64,000 nucleotides of DNA from positions 4,206,707 through 4,270,706 of the forward strand of contig NZ_JACCBG010000001.1 in assembly GCF_013409645.1 (NCBI RefSeq), in the 5' to 3' direction. Under the pieces are notes generated by a model, which was not told the origin of the DNA, did no database searches, and saw only the letters and a program-made list of their open reading frames with translations. Shown one piece after another: positions 44,226 to 55,100 of the stretch; the stretch's first letter is position 1, and every line of letters starts with the position of its first letter. Made by a program: the position numbers and the translations under genes. Source of the stretch: Nocardioides panaciterrulae. Its GTDB lineage: Bacteria > Actinomycetota > Actinomycetes > Propionibacteriales > Nocardioidaceae.

Positions 44226-46399
44226 GCGCCGACGCAGCGGTTGAAGAAGGCCACGTAGTCGCTCGGCTGGAAGTGGCTGGCGTCGCCGTGGTTGCCGGTG
44301 CAGGCGACCACGGTGGCCTCGGGCGCGTAGCCGGCGACCAAGGTGGCGAGGGTGTCGCTGTTGTCGGCCTTGCTGACCGTGGTGTCGCTCGGGCTGGCGT
44401 AGAACCGCATCGGCACGCCCCGGAACGCGGCAGCGGCCGCGGCGGCGGGGTCGTGTCCAGCAGTCTTGGTGGCGTAGTCGGAGCCGTCTGCGGCGATGCC
44501 GTAGGCGGTGCGGATCTGACCGGCGTAGGTGCCCGCGTTGTTGGCGAACATCGAGGCGAGGTTGCACACCGGATAGGTGCCGAGCCACCCGGCGATGCCG
44601 GGGATGGCTCGCTGCATCAGGGCGTTCAGGGTGGCGATCCCGCCCATGCTGGTGCCCCACAGCAGGATCGGCCCGATGGCGTAGTGGTCGCGGACGTACT
44701 TGTACGCCGAGAGCATCTTCGCCTGGCCGGCGTCGTTGCCCCAGTTGTTGCCGCCGCCGTTGACCGAGAGGACGGCGTACCCGGCGGCCAGCAGGGCCTC
44801 GTACACCGAGGGTGAGGCGGAGTCGGTGAAGATGTCCAGCTCGTTCTGGTCGGCGCCGTGGTGGTGGATCACGAGCGGAACCGGCTTGCGGCTGTCGTAG
44901 GTCGCCGGGAGCGTGAGGTGGATGGGGTGACTGGCGTCGGCGGCGTCGTAGCGCCACTCGGCGGACGGGGCGGCCCCCTCGACCGCGCGGTTGCTGCTCG
45001 TCACCGACTCGGCCCGGATGACCGTGGCGCCGACCCCGATGCCCGAAGTGCCCCGGTTGTCGCCCTGGTAGATGGCGAACCGGGCGGGCGCAGTCCCGGT
45101 GCGCGCGTTGAACATGAGGGCCGTCTTGTTGCCGTCGAGTTCGCTGAGGGCCACCGACGTGCCGTTCTCGTCGACGGAGACGACAACCGCATAGGTCCCC
45201 GCTGCGAGCGTGGTCAAGGCGTTGCTGGTCGGGTTGGCGAGAGCCACAGCACCCGATGACTTCCGCCACTCCTTGACGCTGTTGTCGGCGTTGTTGATCT
45301 GGATTCCGTAGAGGACGCTGGTGGCGGGCGAGCCGGTGGCACTGGTGACGACGCCGATCACGACAGACCCGGCGCCGCCGGCTGCGGGGACCGTGAGCGT
45401 GGTCTTGAGGCGGGCTCGACCCGAGGTCAGCGAGAGGCCGTCGTAGGTCATGGTGGCAGCAGTTCCCGACAGGTAGTAGAGCTTCCCGGCAGAGACCTGC
45501 ACGGTGCTGGTGGTGGCCCAGTTCGCCAGCGATGCCCATGTCTCGTTGAGGCTGGCGGCGTCCTCGTACCGCTGCCGGGACAGCGCCAGTGACTTCATGG
45601 AGTCGGCGCGGCCCAGCACTTCCAGGCGGCGCAGGGACAGGGTGTCGGGGGCCTTGGCGTGGTCGGCTGTCTGCGTGGCAATCGTGGCAGTAAGGGCGGC
45701 CCCCAGGGGGTGGGCGGGATCCTTCGCCTTGGCCGCGGTGGTGGTGCTCGTGTCCGAGGCCGGGTCGTCCATGTAGGTGGCCACGCCGGCGTCCGAGCCG
45801 CCCGGGCCGACCGGCAGCTCGCCGGCGTTGACGGTGGTGCCGTCGCTGAGCGTGGTGACCAGGTCGGCGCCCTGGATGGCGACGGCCGTGACGCTGGTGC
45901 CCTGCTCACCCCGCGTGATCGGCGTGGCCTCGCCCGGCTTGATCGGCGCGACGATCGTCAGGTCGTTGACCCCGGCTCCGCTGGTGCCATCGCCGGCCGC
46001 GGTGAGACGGCAGGTGAACTCCGGGAAGTCGACCAGCGTCGTGCCCGCGTACACCTCGGAGAACGTCACCCGGTGGGTGGCGGCGCCGGCCGGGACCTGG
46101 GGGTTGACCTTGGTGCTGGTCAGGTCGACGACGTACACGAACGGGTTCGTGGCCCCGCCGGCCGGCGCGGTGTACGTGAGGTAGCCGTCGGCGTCGATGG
46201 CGCACTCGATGACCGCGTTCCCGCCGGTCCACGGCACCGGGGAGCCGGCGGCGACCTTCACGAAGGTGTTCAGCGGGGTGATCAGCACGCGGCCGGCGGT
46301 GCACCACACGGTGTCCGGGTTGTCGTCCGGGTCGCCGCCGGTGTCGCCCACGGTGAGCCCGAAGCGGCCGATCACCTTGGCGTAGTCGAGGTCCGGCAA
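44222..46399 (-). CDS. Tail fibre with alpha/beta-hydrolase (second copy)
   Basis: Second copy of the gene at 3246-5423; the catalytic GTSMGG elbow is unchanged and the TTG start is kept. Confidence 0.8.
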   Translation of the reverse strand: MPDLDYAKVIGRFGLTVGDTGGDPDDNPDTVWCTAGRVLITPLNTFVKVAAGSPVPWTGGNAVIECAIDADGYLTYTAPAGGATNPFVYVVDLTSTKVNPQVPAGAATHRVTFSEVYAGTTLVDFPEFTCRLTAAGDGTSGAGVNDLTIVAPIKPGEATPITRGEQGTSVTAVAIQGADLVTTLSDGTTVNAGELPVGPGGSDAGVATYMDDPASDTSTTTAAKAKDPAHPLGAALTATIATQTADHAKAPDTLSLRRLEVLGRADSMKSLALSRQRYEDAASLNETWASLANWATTSTVQVSAGKLYYLSGTAATMTYDGLSLTSGRARLKTTLTVPAAGGAGSVVIGVVTSATGSPATSVLYGIQINNADNSVKEWRKSSGAVALANPTSNALTTLAAGTYAVVVSVDENGTSVALSELDGNKTALMFNARTGTAPARFAIYQGDNRGTSGIGVGATVIRAESVTSSNRAVEGAAPSAEWRYDAADASHPIHLTLPATYDSRKPVPLVIHHHGADQNELDIFTDSASPSVYEALLAAGYAVLSVNGGGNNWGNDAGQAKMLSAYKYVRDHYAIGPILLWGTSMGGIATLNALMQRAIPGIAGWLGTYPVCNLASMFANNAGTYAGQIRTAYGIAADGSDYATKTAGHDPAAAAAAAFRGVPMRFYASPSDTTVSKADNSDTLATLVAGYAPEATVVACTGNHGDASHFQPSDYVAFFNRCVGA

Positions 46400-46441
46400 C
46401 GTGGGCTCCTTCGATCAGGGGTGGTCGAGACGGGAAGGCGG

Positions 46442-49400
46442 TCAGGAAGCCGGCTGCTCGAGGGCGGTGACTCGCTGGGCGAGGGCCTCGAGCTGGGTGC
46501 GCAGGTCGTCGACCTCGGCCTGGAGGGCGTCGGCGCGGCGCTCGTGGTAGCGCAGGATGACCTGCTGAAGGGCTGGGACGCGGTCGTAGGAGATCCCGCC
46601 GGCGACGTGGTCCTGGTCGCGCAGCAGCCAGGGCTCCATCTCCGCGCCCATGGCCTCGACGTAGTCGACGATGAACCCGGCGTAGGTGCGCTTGGCCGGG
46701 TCGTCAGCCTCGCCCTTCATCGTGAACGTGTAGCCCTGCAGCTCCAGGTACTTGCGGGCCAGGTCGTCATCGTCGGGCAGCGCGGTGACGTTGTCCTTCA
46801 CCTCGAGTGTCGAACTAGAAGCGGGGACGAGACGGCCGAGGTTGTTGAAGTTGGCCGCCCGGCCGTTGCCGCCTCCGTTTTCGGAGTCGTCGAACAGGCC
46901 CTGGGTGGAGTGCATCTGGCCGTAGTTGAGGGTGTTGCCGTTACCTCCACGTGGGAGGAGTTCGATATCGCCGTTGGTGGACAGGTCACCGTTCAGCCAG
47001 ATCGATGAGGCCGCACCAGTCGAGCTCTGCGGAGAGAACAGCCGTGTCTGCAGCCATCCGCCCGTGACCAGCGAGTACAGGCCGCCTGGCGACACCTCGC
47101 TGGCGTCTCCGGTGTATAGCTTGATGTCCCCAGAGGTCGAGACTGTGACGCGCTGTCCGGAGGCCGCGGTCTGAAGGGTCGAGCCGGTGATGGTCTTGCC
47201 GTTGATGGCGTTGGCGTCGAGCTTGTCGGCCGTGATGCTGTTGCCGACGATCTTGTCGCCGCTGATCGAGTTGCCCGCGATCTTGTCGCCCGTGATCGAC
47301 AGACCCACGATCTTGCTGCCCGTGATGGTGTTGCCGACGATCTTGTCGCCCGTGATCGAGTTCGCGGCCAGCTTCGGCGTGGTGATCGCCCCGTCGCTGA
47401 TGCTCGTCGAGGTGATCGGGAACTTCCCCTGCAGCCCCGAGATGTCCGTCTTGGCCTGCGACAGGTCGGACTGCACCTGCGGCAGCGTGACGTTGTTGAG
47501 CTGGTCGAGGTTGCCCTGGACGCCGTCGAGGGTGCCGTCGATGTCGTCCTTGACCCCGCCCACGCCCGGCGGCGGGGCCGGCACCGCGTTGGCCGAGGCG
47601 ACCGCGCCGTCCACGGTGAAGCCGAGCGTGACCAGCCACTTCCCCGGCGTGATCGTGTGGGTGATCGTGGTGATCCGCGAGTCGTCAGCCAGGCCGGCCC
47701 GGTCGTTCGAGACCGCGACCAGGTCGTAGAGGTCCAGCTTCGCCTTCGCCAGGTCGTCGGTGCCCCGGATCGGCAGCACCATCGAGTTCACCCGCAGCGC
47801 CGGGGTGGCGTTGACGTCGAGGATCTGCTGGGCGTAGGCCTGGATCCCCGCCGCGTCGGCCGGGTCGAAGCCCTGCACCGTGTACTCCGCGGCGTGCTCG
47901 CCGTACTGCTGGTAGGACGCCTGGTCGACGTAGGGCCCGAACACGAGCTCCTCGGTCGAGCCGCTGGTAGCGATCACCCGTAGCACCCGGACGGTGACGG
48001 AGTTGATGACCTTGTCCAGGTCGAAGGCGATGTCGAGGTCGGTGTTGTACGACGTCTCGTCCAGCGTCGCTGCCACCGTCGAGTCGATCTGGTCGCGGTC
48101 CCATGCCTGCAGCACGCCGTTGCGGTCCACCCACGCGAAGCCGAGCACCGTGTCGCGGGTGACGGCCACCTGGTCGAGCACCGAGGCGTTCCCGTTGTAG
48201 GCCACCACCGTCGCGGCCGCCACCTGGTCGCCGGACCCGTTGCACGACCACGGCACGCCCGCGCCCTCGAGCAGGTACGGCAGCTCGGCGATCGTCGCGA
48301 CGCCCTCGAGGCGCGGCGTGCCCGCCAGGGTGTTGATCGGGTCGACGGCGGTCAGGTTGACCTCGGCCCGCTTCTGCTCGTTGGCCTGGAGCAGGTGGTA
48401 GGTCACCGCCCCGGTGAGCACCTTCCCCGCGAAGAGCACGTCCCCGTCGACGGTGACCAGGCGGATGCGCCGGCCCTGCCGGATCAGGTCGTTCTGGGTG
48501 GGGTCGAGGATCGCGTCGAACAGCTGCACGCTCATCGAGCCGACGTTGAGGTCCTCGCGGTCCACGGTGATGTTCGCCGACGGGCCGAGGATGTTCTGGT
48601 ACGGCACCGGCACCAGCGTGCCGACGTCGCCGGTCGCGGAGGTCGCGATCGAGGCGGAGGCGTATGGGGTGCCCGCCCACGCGTAGGTCTCCCCGGCGGT
48701 CGGGGTGCTGGCGCCGTCGAAGAACGACGTGAAGCCGAACCCGCGGAACGGCTCCACCTGGACCTGGTTGACGTAGTGCACCTCTCCCGGCGCGAGGTTG
48801 CCGTACTCCACCCGCAGCCGCACGTGGGTGGCGTTGGTGGGTGCGGTCGCCAGCGCGGTGATCTGCGCCGTCCAGTCGTCCGGCGTCTCCGTCACGGTCC
48901 GCAGCGCCACCGTGGCGATCTCGTCGCCGTTGGCCTTCAGCCAGCGCGCCGAGAGGGTGACGTCGCGCCTGTGCCCGCCCGGACGGCTGCGCGCCGCGAG
49001 GAGGTAGTCCCGGCCACCCGTGACCGGCATCAGCTCCGAGGCGAGCCGCGCGGGGCCGGTCGTGTCGCCGGTCTTGGTGATCGTCAGCGAGGCCTCGCCG
49101 TCGAGCTGGTGGTACGACGAGGTGCCCACCGAGGCGCCGCCGTGGGCGCTCCAGCCCCCGACACCCTGCGCCCCGGTGGGGGTCGGCATCAGGTTGGTGC
49201 GCTGCCACACCAGGCCGTCGGAGGCGGCGGCCTCTGTCACCGTCACGTCGAGAACGGCCATCCACGTCGAGGCGATCGGCTGCCCGCCGTCGGCGGCGTA
49301 GTGGTCGAAGCGCAGCCGGCAGTACGCCGCGCCAGCCGGCACCGCGGTGGACCCGATCTGCCGGTACGTCAGCGACCCCTGCAGCTGCGCGGTCGGCGCC

Positions 49401-49729
49401 GTCGAGCCAGTGAGCGTCTTGGAGACGTCGAGCCACTCGATCTGCGCGGTGTACTTGCCGTCGACCGAGGGCGCCTGCCACGACGCGGCGACGTAGCCGC
49501 CTGCGGCGACCGGCATCGGCTCGGTGTAGAAGTAGCTGTCCGCCCCGCCCGGGGAGGTGTACGTCAGGCCCATGCCCGACACCGAGCGCAGCAGTGAACC
49601 GGCGACCGGGGTGACCCACCCCCACGCGCCGAGCTCGCCCGAGGGGTTGGGCACCAGGTTGAGCAGCTCGCCCGGGTCGGGGTCGCGCTCGACCTCGAGG
49701 CGCAGCAGCTGGTCGACGCGCACGCTCAC
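46442..49729 (-). CDS. Minor tail protein with S74 chaperone (second copy)
   Basis: Second copy of the gene at 5466-8753; repeat array and S74-like domain are unchanged. Confidence 0.85.
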   Translation of the reverse strand: MSVRVDQLLRLEVERDPDPGELLNLVPNPSGELGAWGWVTPVAGSLLRSVSGMGLTYTSPGGADSYFYTEPMPVAAGGYVAASWQAPSVDGKYTAQIEWLDVSKTLTGSTAPTAQLQGSLTYRQIGSTAVPAGAAYCRLRFDHYAADGGQPIASTWMAVLDVTVTEAAASDGLVWQRTNLMPTPTGAQGVGGWSAHGGASVGTSSYHQLDGEASLTITKTGDTTGPARLASELMPVTGGRDYLLAARSRPGGHRRDVTLSARWLKANGDEIATVALRTVTETPDDWTAQITALATAPTNATHVRLRVEYGNLAPGEVHYVNQVQVEPFRGFGFTSFFDGASTPTAGETYAWAGTPYASASIATSATGDVGTLVPVPYQNILGPSANITVDREDLNVGSMSVQLFDAILDPTQNDLIRQGRRIRLVTVDGDVLFAGKVLTGAVTYHLLQANEQKRAEVNLTAVDPINTLAGTPRLEGVATIAELPYLLEGAGVPWSCNGSGDQVAAATVVAYNGNASVLDQVAVTRDTVLGFAWVDRNGVLQAWDRDQIDSTVAATLDETSYNTDLDIAFDLDKVINSVTVRVLRVIATSGSTEELVFGPYVDQASYQQYGEHAAEYTVQGFDPADAAGIQAYAQQILDVNATPALRVNSMVLPIRGTDDLAKAKLDLYDLVAVSNDRAGLADDSRITTITHTITPGKWLVTLGFTVDGAVASANAVPAPPPGVGGVKDDIDGTLDGVQGNLDQLNNVTLPQVQSDLSQAKTDISGLQGKFPITSTSISDGAITTPKLAANSITGDKIVGNTITGSKIVGLSITGDKIAGNSISGDKIVGNSITADKLDANAINGKTITGSTLQTAASGQRVTVSTSGDIKLYTGDASEVSPGGLYSLVTGGWLQTRLFSPQSSTGAASSIWLNGDLSTNGDIELLPRGGNGNTLNYGQMHSTQGLFDDSENGGGNGRAANFNNLGRLVPASSSTLEVKDNVTALPDDDDLARKYLELQGYTFTMKGEADDPAKRTYAGFIVDYVEAMGAEMEPWLLRDQDHVAGGISYDRVPALQQVILRYHERRADALQAEVDDLRTQLEALAQRVTALEQPAS

Positions 49730-52700
49730 TTCGACCACCGAACCTTGGTCCGGCCGCCGGCCTTGAAGTAGTCGTCGAGGTAGTGGGCGATCTCCCGGCC
49801 GACCTCCGGGCCCCGTGCGCCCACGGGCACCTTCACCTCGAGGTGGATGTGGGTGTCACCCTGCTTCGCTGCCGGAGCGTGGCCGATCGTGGAGTACCGG
49901 TTGCCGGCGTGCGTCTGGGCGGGGCTGATCTTCTGCACCGAGATGTGCAGTTCACGGCGAACCTGGTTGACCAGGCGCCCGGCCAGGCGGTCGGCGATCT
50001 GGTCGAGCTTGTGCCGGCGCTTCTCCAGCCCCTTCACGACGCCCTCAGCGCCCCGCAGCCCGGCGCCGTAGAACTGGGTGCGCATGTCGCTGCCGAGCTT
50101 CCCGCCGGCCTTGCTGATCTTCGAGGTCAGCTGGTTGATCTGCTTGACCGCGCTGGACCCGCCTGAGGCGATCGCCTGGGCCGTGGCCAGCGCACCCTCG
50201 AGGTCGCCGGACGCCGCCGTGTTCAGGATCTGCCGCAGGCTCGTCTTGTTCAGCTTGCCCTTGAGCTTCTCGATCACAGCCGAGAACTGCTGGGCGACAC
50301 TGGCCCGGGCCGCGAGCTGCGAGAGCAGGGCGGGCAGCGTGACCGCGGTGCCCCCGCCGACCGTCCCGAGGCCCACAACGCTGCCGTAGTCCCGGTAGCC
50401 CGTGCGGATCGACTTGGCGAAGTCGTCGGCGGCGTGCTTGAGCTGCTTGTACTTCTCGACGGCCTTGTCGAGCAGCTTGCTGTTGTGGTCCTGGGCCCGC
50501 CCGTTGGCCAGCAGGGCCGCCTTCTCGTCCTTCAGGCTGCGCAGCAGCGCCTTGCGGCGGCCGGCCTGCTTCTTCCCGTCGAGCCGGGACGTGATCAGGT
50601 GGTCGATCTTGTCCAGGGCCGACTTCACGCCCGAGAGGCCCTTGTCGACGCCCTTGAGCACCTCGTGCACCAGCCGCTGACCGGCGTTCTTGGCCTTGCC
50701 CTTGCGCCGCGCGAGCCCGTCGGCCAGACCGTCGCCGAGGTACTGACCGACCTCGCGCATCTTCCGCGAGGGCGAGCGGATGGCGCCGGCCTTCTTCGCC
50801 GCGCCGATCGCGCCAGCCACCGCCGCGGCGGCCTGGGCGGCCAGCTGGGCAGCCGTGCCGGAGAACCCGGCGATGACGCCGGCCTTCATCGCCCCACCGA
50901 TCTGGGTACCGCCGCTGTGGGCGACGCCCGCGGCGCGCGCGGCCGAAGACTGCAGGCTGCCAGAGAACCCGCTCAGGTCCGCGCGGGCGTTCTTGGGGCC
51001 GCTCTCGAGGTTCTTCCGCACCCCCTGGCTACCGGACGACGCCTGGTGCAACCCCTTCGTGATGCCGGCGTTCAGGCTGTTGAGGAAGGGCCCCATGTCG
51101 AGCTTGCTGGCCGCAGAGCGCCGGGCATTGTCGGCCGCCCGGGTGACGCGCTGGACGGCCTTCACCGTGGTGTCGGCGCCCGAGGCCTGGATGAGGGTCC
51201 GGACCTTCTTCTTGCTGAGCAGGTTGTACTGCTGGGCGATCTTCGCGACACCCCGCGTGGTGGGGATGATGCCCACGGCCTCGATCTTGGCGCGCACGTT
51301 CTTCGGGATCGCCTTGAGCTTGCCCGTGTAGTCGGCGGTCGCCGCGGCCGTGGCGCGCACCTCGCGGGCCTGACCCCGCAGCACGCCGGGCATCTGCTTG
51401 AGCTCGGCAATGTTGGTCTGCAGCGCCTTCTTCTGCTTCTCCAGAGCCGTCTCGGCCTCGGTGGCCGACTTGGTGAGCCCGCCGGCGGGGTCGAAGTTGT
51501 TCGGGTTCGTCGCGATCGCGCGCTGCTGTGCGTCCAGGTCGGCGATCTTGCGCTTGTAGTCGCCGACCACGGCGCCGAGCTGCCCCATCGCGCTCTTCTG
51601 CCCGAGTGCGGCGTTCACGACCTGCCGCGACGAGATCCCGTACTTCGCCGCGGTGGTGATCAGGCCGGACTGCTGGAGCTTCTGCAGCACCGCGGCCCGG
51701 GTCGCCCCCGTGTAGGCCCCGGTGACCTGGTCGAGGGTGTCCTTCAGCGACTGCAGGCCGCTCTTGGCCTGCTCGATCGGCTTGATGGCCGCGATCTTCG
51801 CGTAGCTCTCACGGGCCTTGTCCCCGGCGCTGCGGCTGTTCCGAGCGATGGAGACGAACAGGCCGGCCAGGCCGCCGAGGCCAGCCCCGACGACACCGCC
51901 CACGGCGAACCCGGTCGCGGCGCCCCCCAGCGTCGTCTCCAGCGCCCCCACGGCCTTGTTGCTGGCGTGGGCCCCCTGGATGAGAGCCACCATGCCACCG
52001 ACGCCGGCCGCGGTGCGCGCGGCAGCCCCCAGGCGGCCCATGAGGGCCGTGGTGTTCTGCGCCCGGGTCTCGGCGTAGGTCATCTCGGCCCGCCACTGCT
52101 GGATCCGCGCGATGTTCAGGGTCACGGCACCGGTGGCCGAGGTGAACGCGCCGGTGAGCCTGGGCAAGATCAGCGCCGCGATGGCGGCCTGGACCCCGAT
52201 GGTCTTGATCGGCTGCGGCAGCGCGTCGACCGCCGTCGCTGCGGACATGGCGAGGTCCGCCAGCGTCTTCACGGCTGGCAGGAGGTCCTCGGCCAGCGGC
52301 ACCGCGGTGTCCTTCAGCGCAGTTGCGGCCGAACCGGCGATCGAGGCCAGAATCTTCAGCGCCGGCACCAGCTTCGACGTCGCGGCCTCGCCAGCTGCGA
52401 TCATGTTGTCCTGGTTCTTCGCCAGCCAGTCCGCAGCCTCCGAGAGCGGCTTGTTCAGCTTCGGCGAGAACTGCCGGTACAGCGACTGGATGGCCGAGAC
52501 CCCGGTCGCCTTGAGGCTCTGCAGGGTGCCGAGGAAGCCCTTGGACTGGGCGTTCGCGAGCTTCTGCGCGGCCCCGGCCTTCTTGACGCCCTGGGTGTAG
52601 TCGTCGAGGGTCTTGACGCCGTCCTTCAGGATCACCGACGCAGCGGTCGAGGCGTTGACGCCGAACAGGTTCTTCAGCGCGTAGGCCTTGTCCTGCCCCT

Positions 52701-53523
52701 TGAGCTTGTCGATGCCCTGGGCGAGGTCGCCGATGATCGCGCGGAACGGTCGCATCTTGCCGGTGGCGTCGAAGATGTGGACGCCCATCTGCTGCAGCGT
52801 GATGTTCGCGGCTGTGGTGGGCGCCTGCAGCCGGATGAACATCTGCCGCAGGCCGGTGCCCGCCTGGGACCCCTTGATGCCCTGGTTGGCGAGCTCGGCG
52901 AGCAGGGCGTTGAGCTGGTCCATGCCCACGCCGGCCCGGGCAGCCAGCGGGGCGGCGTACTTGAACGACTCGGCCAGGTCGGAGACGTCGGCCGAGGAGA
53001 TGTTCGCTGCGTTCGCGAGGCTGTTGGCGATGTGCCCGGCCTGGCTGGCCTTCAGCGAGAACGTGTTCAGGGTGTTCGAGACGAACGTCGAGGCGTCGGC
53101 CACCGAGAGCTCGCCGGCCTTGGCGAGGATCATCGTCGCGTTGATGGCCTTCAGCGACTTGTTCAGGGTCAGGCCGGACTTCGCGAGCTCGACGACCCCG
53201 GACGCAGCGTCACCGGTCGTCTGGCCCATCTTCGCGTAGAGCTGGGCGTTGTTCTCGAGGGTGCTTGCCGCGCGCTTCATCTCGGCACTACTCGAGCCGG
53301 TGAGCGCCTGGATCTTGTTCAGCGTGGTGACGTAGGCCCCGCCGGTCTTCGTGACCGCCGCGCCAGCCTTGACCAGGGCCCCGATCGCGAAGACGCCGGC
53401 GAGAGCCTTGCTGGCCCGGCTGACGCCCTTGCCCATGGTGCCGTAGGCGCGCGCGGTGAGCGCGGCTTCGGCGCGGGCCTGCCGGCCGTTGGCCAAGATC
53501 GCGATGCGGATGGGCCCGGCCAT
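49726..53523 (-). CDS. Tape measure protein (second copy)
   Basis: Second copy of the 1,265-residue gene at 8750-12547; same length. Confidence 0.93.
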   Translation of the reverse strand: MAGPIRIAILANGRQARAEAALTARAYGTMGKGVSRASKALAGVFAIGALVKAGAAVTKTGGAYVTTLNKIQALTGSSSAEMKRAASTLENNAQLYAKMGQTTGDAASGVVELAKSGLTLNKSLKAINATMILAKAGELSVADASTFVSNTLNTFSLKASQAGHIANSLANAANISSADVSDLAESFKYAAPLAARAGVGMDQLNALLAELANQGIKGSQAGTGLRQMFIRLQAPTTAANITLQQMGVHIFDATGKMRPFRAIIGDLAQGIDKLKGQDKAYALKNLFGVNASTAASVILKDGVKTLDDYTQGVKKAGAAQKLANAQSKGFLGTLQSLKATGVSAIQSLYRQFSPKLNKPLSEAADWLAKNQDNMIAAGEAATSKLVPALKILASIAGSAATALKDTAVPLAEDLLPAVKTLADLAMSAATAVDALPQPIKTIGVQAAIAALILPRLTGAFTSATGAVTLNIARIQQWRAEMTYAETRAQNTTALMGRLGAAARTAAGVGGMVALIQGAHASNKAVGALETTLGGAATGFAVGGVVGAGLGGLAGLFVSIARNSRSAGDKARESYAKIAAIKPIEQAKSGLQSLKDTLDQVTGAYTGATRAAVLQKLQQSGLITTAAKYGISSRQVVNAALGQKSAMGQLGAVVGDYKRKIADLDAQQRAIATNPNNFDPAGGLTKSATEAETALEKQKKALQTNIAELKQMPGVLRGQAREVRATAAATADYTGKLKAIPKNVRAKIEAVGIIPTTRGVAKIAQQYNLLSKKKVRTLIQASGADTTVKAVQRVTRAADNARRSAASKLDMGPFLNSLNAGITKGLHQASSGSQGVRKNLESGPKNARADLSGFSGSLQSSAARAAGVAHSGGTQIGGAMKAGVIAGFSGTAAQLAAQAAAAVAGAIGAAKKAGAIRSPSRKMREVGQYLGDGLADGLARRKGKAKNAGQRLVHEVLKGVDKGLSGVKSALDKIDHLITSRLDGKKQAGRRKALLRSLKDEKAALLANGRAQDHNSKLLDKAVEKYKQLKHAADDFAKSIRTGYRDYGSVVGLGTVGGGTAVTLPALLSQLAARASVAQQFSAVIEKLKGKLNKTSLRQILNTAASGDLEGALATAQAIASGGSSAVKQINQLTSKISKAGGKLGSDMRTQFYGAGLRGAEGVVKGLEKRRHKLDQIADRLAGRLVNQVRRELHISVQKISPAQTHAGNRYSTIGHAPAAKQGDTHIHLEVKVPVGARGPEVGREIAHYLDDYFKAGGRTKVRWSK

Positions 53524-53529
53524 GTCAGC

Positions 53530-53984
53530 TCACCAGCCCTTCTCGCGTAGCTTCTCGGTCATCCGAACGAACGCATCCCGCTCGAGGCGAGACAGCGCCA
53601 TGTACACCTCGGGGGGCTGGCGCGTCAGATAGCACCAGGACCCCATGTCCTCCGCCCTCAGTCGGCGGAGGAGTCGCCTTCCCCCGCCGGAGTCTCCGGC
53701 TCGTCCGGATCGACCTCTTCAACGTCGTCGGGGAAGAAGTCGCTGACCTGGGCGAGGGTGAGCCCCATGACGTGCCGGTAGGCCTTGCCCTTCGCGTCCT
53801 TGATCTCCTGGGCATCGAGGTCACGGCCGACCACGACCATGGCCAGGGCCCGCAGGCCGGTGGACGGCTTCGTGGTGAGCAGCACGTCGGGCATGGCGCC
53901 GAAGCGCGCCTCGATCTCCTGCTCGTCGTAGCCGGTGAGCGACTCCAGAACTTCGCTGGTGCCCATGGTGCTCTTCTCGATCAT
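53530..53984 (-). CDS. Tail chaperone frameshift product (second copy)
   Basis: Second copy of the 12554-13008 product; the GGGGGAA slip site (53679-53685) is unchanged. Confidence 0.8.
53658..53984 (-). CDS. Tail chaperone, unshifted (second copy)
   Basis: Second copy of the gene at 12682-13008; intact. Confidence 0.85.
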   Translation of the reverse strand: MIEKSTMGTSEVLESLTGYDEQEIEARFGAMPDVLLTTKPSTGLRALAMVVVGRDLDAQEIKDAKGKAYRHVMGLTLAQVSDFFPDDVEEVDPDEPETPAGEGDSSAD

Positions 53985-54361
53985 CTGAGTCCTCGTCTCG
54001 TGATCTGTGCGTTGATTTCCTGTTCGAGCCGCTTCAGGGCGAACGGCTGCCACGCCTTGTCGGCGCGCTGCATGAACCCGTTGGCGGCGATGTGGTGCTT
54101 GGCCCACCCGTAGTTGATGGGGCCGGCGTAGGGCACCGAGGCCCGGCCGGCGGCCACGTGGGCCGACGACCGGGCTCTGTTGCCTCGCACATCGCCGGCG
54201 AGAGTGCCCGAGCGGTGCGGGGCGTAACTGGACGCGAGGCGGGCGCCCTCGGCGGCGATGGTGGAGAAGGCGTCCTTGAGGTCGTTGACCTCCAGACCGA
54301 TCTCGAGCAGCGCCCGGACCACGGCCGAGAGGCCCGTGACCCGGACGCCGCCCGATGGCAT
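53981..54361 (-). CDS. HK97 gp10-like tail completion protein (second copy)
   Basis: Second copy of the gene at 13005-13385; intact. Confidence 0.75.
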   Translation of the reverse strand: MPSGGVRVTGLSAVVRALLEIGLEVNDLKDAFSTIAAEGARLASSYAPHRSGTLAGDVRGNRARSSAHVAAGRASVPYAGPINYGWAKHHIAANGFMQRADKAWQPFALKRLEQEINAQITRRGLR

Positions 54362-54376
54362 GGCTCAGACGACCGA

Positions 54377-54799
54377 TCAGACGCCGGTGTCCATGGTCGG
54401 CTTCGCGGTGAACTCCCACTCGAAGTCGACCGTGAACTTCGCGGTGGCCGAGGCGTTGGCCTCGCCGCCGAGCAGGTCGCCGTCGGGCTCGGTGATGATC
54501 ACGTTGCCCGTGAACGTCGGCTGGGTCACCGACGCCGCCGCGCCGCCGTTCGGGGCGATGATGGCCGCGACCGTCTCCCCGGCGTGGTTCCAGATGTAGT
54601 CCCAGATCGAGCCGGTCTCCATGTTCTGGCTGGCCGTGCCGGTCAGCTTGTAGACCCGGGAGCCGCCAGCGGCGGCGTCGGCGAAGCTGGTGAAGTCGGA
54701 GTCCCCCGCGCCGGAGGTGATCCGGCAGTTGGACACCTGGACGGTCACGTCCGTCGCGGCGAGCTTGAGCGTGAGGGAGCGGGTTCCGAGGGCAGCCAT
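54377..54799 (-). CDS. Major tail protein (second copy)
   Basis: Second copy of the gene at 13401-13823; intact. Confidence 0.8.
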   Translation of the reverse strand: MAALGTRSLTLKLAATDVTVQVSNCRITSGAGDSDFTSFADAAAGGSRVYKLTGTASQNMETGSIWDYIWNHAGETVAAIIAPNGGAAASVTQPTFTGNVIITEPDGDLLGGEANASATAKFTVDFEWEFTAKPTMDTGV

Positions 54800-54827
54800 G
54801 GCGTGCGCCTTTCTTGAGGTGGGTGTG

Positions 54828-55100
54828 CTACTTGGCGGTGACGGCGAAGCCGCCCACGTTGTCGGCGCCGTCGACGTGCGCGACGGCGGTGAAGTCGCCC
54901 GGTGCGTCCAGGACGAACACGGCGACCTGGTCCGCCCCGACTGGGCGGGCGGAGACGCGGCGGGTTCCGGTCGGGCCGGACACCTCGAACACGACAGGCG
55001 CGTCGGTGCTGACCTTCAGCTCCCACAGCGACCCGACCCGGCGGGCCTTCGGCGTCCGCGGCGCGGGCTTCTTCTCGGCCCGCTCGGTCGTGTCGGTCAT
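54828..55100 (-). CDS. Hypothetical tail-region protein (second copy)
   Basis: Second copy of the gene at 13852-14124; intact. Confidence 0.65.
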   Translation of the reverse strand: MTDTTERAEKKPAPRTPKARRVGSLWELKVSTDAPVVFEVSGPTGTRRVSARPVGADQVAVFVLDAPGDFTAVAHVDGADNVGGFAVTAK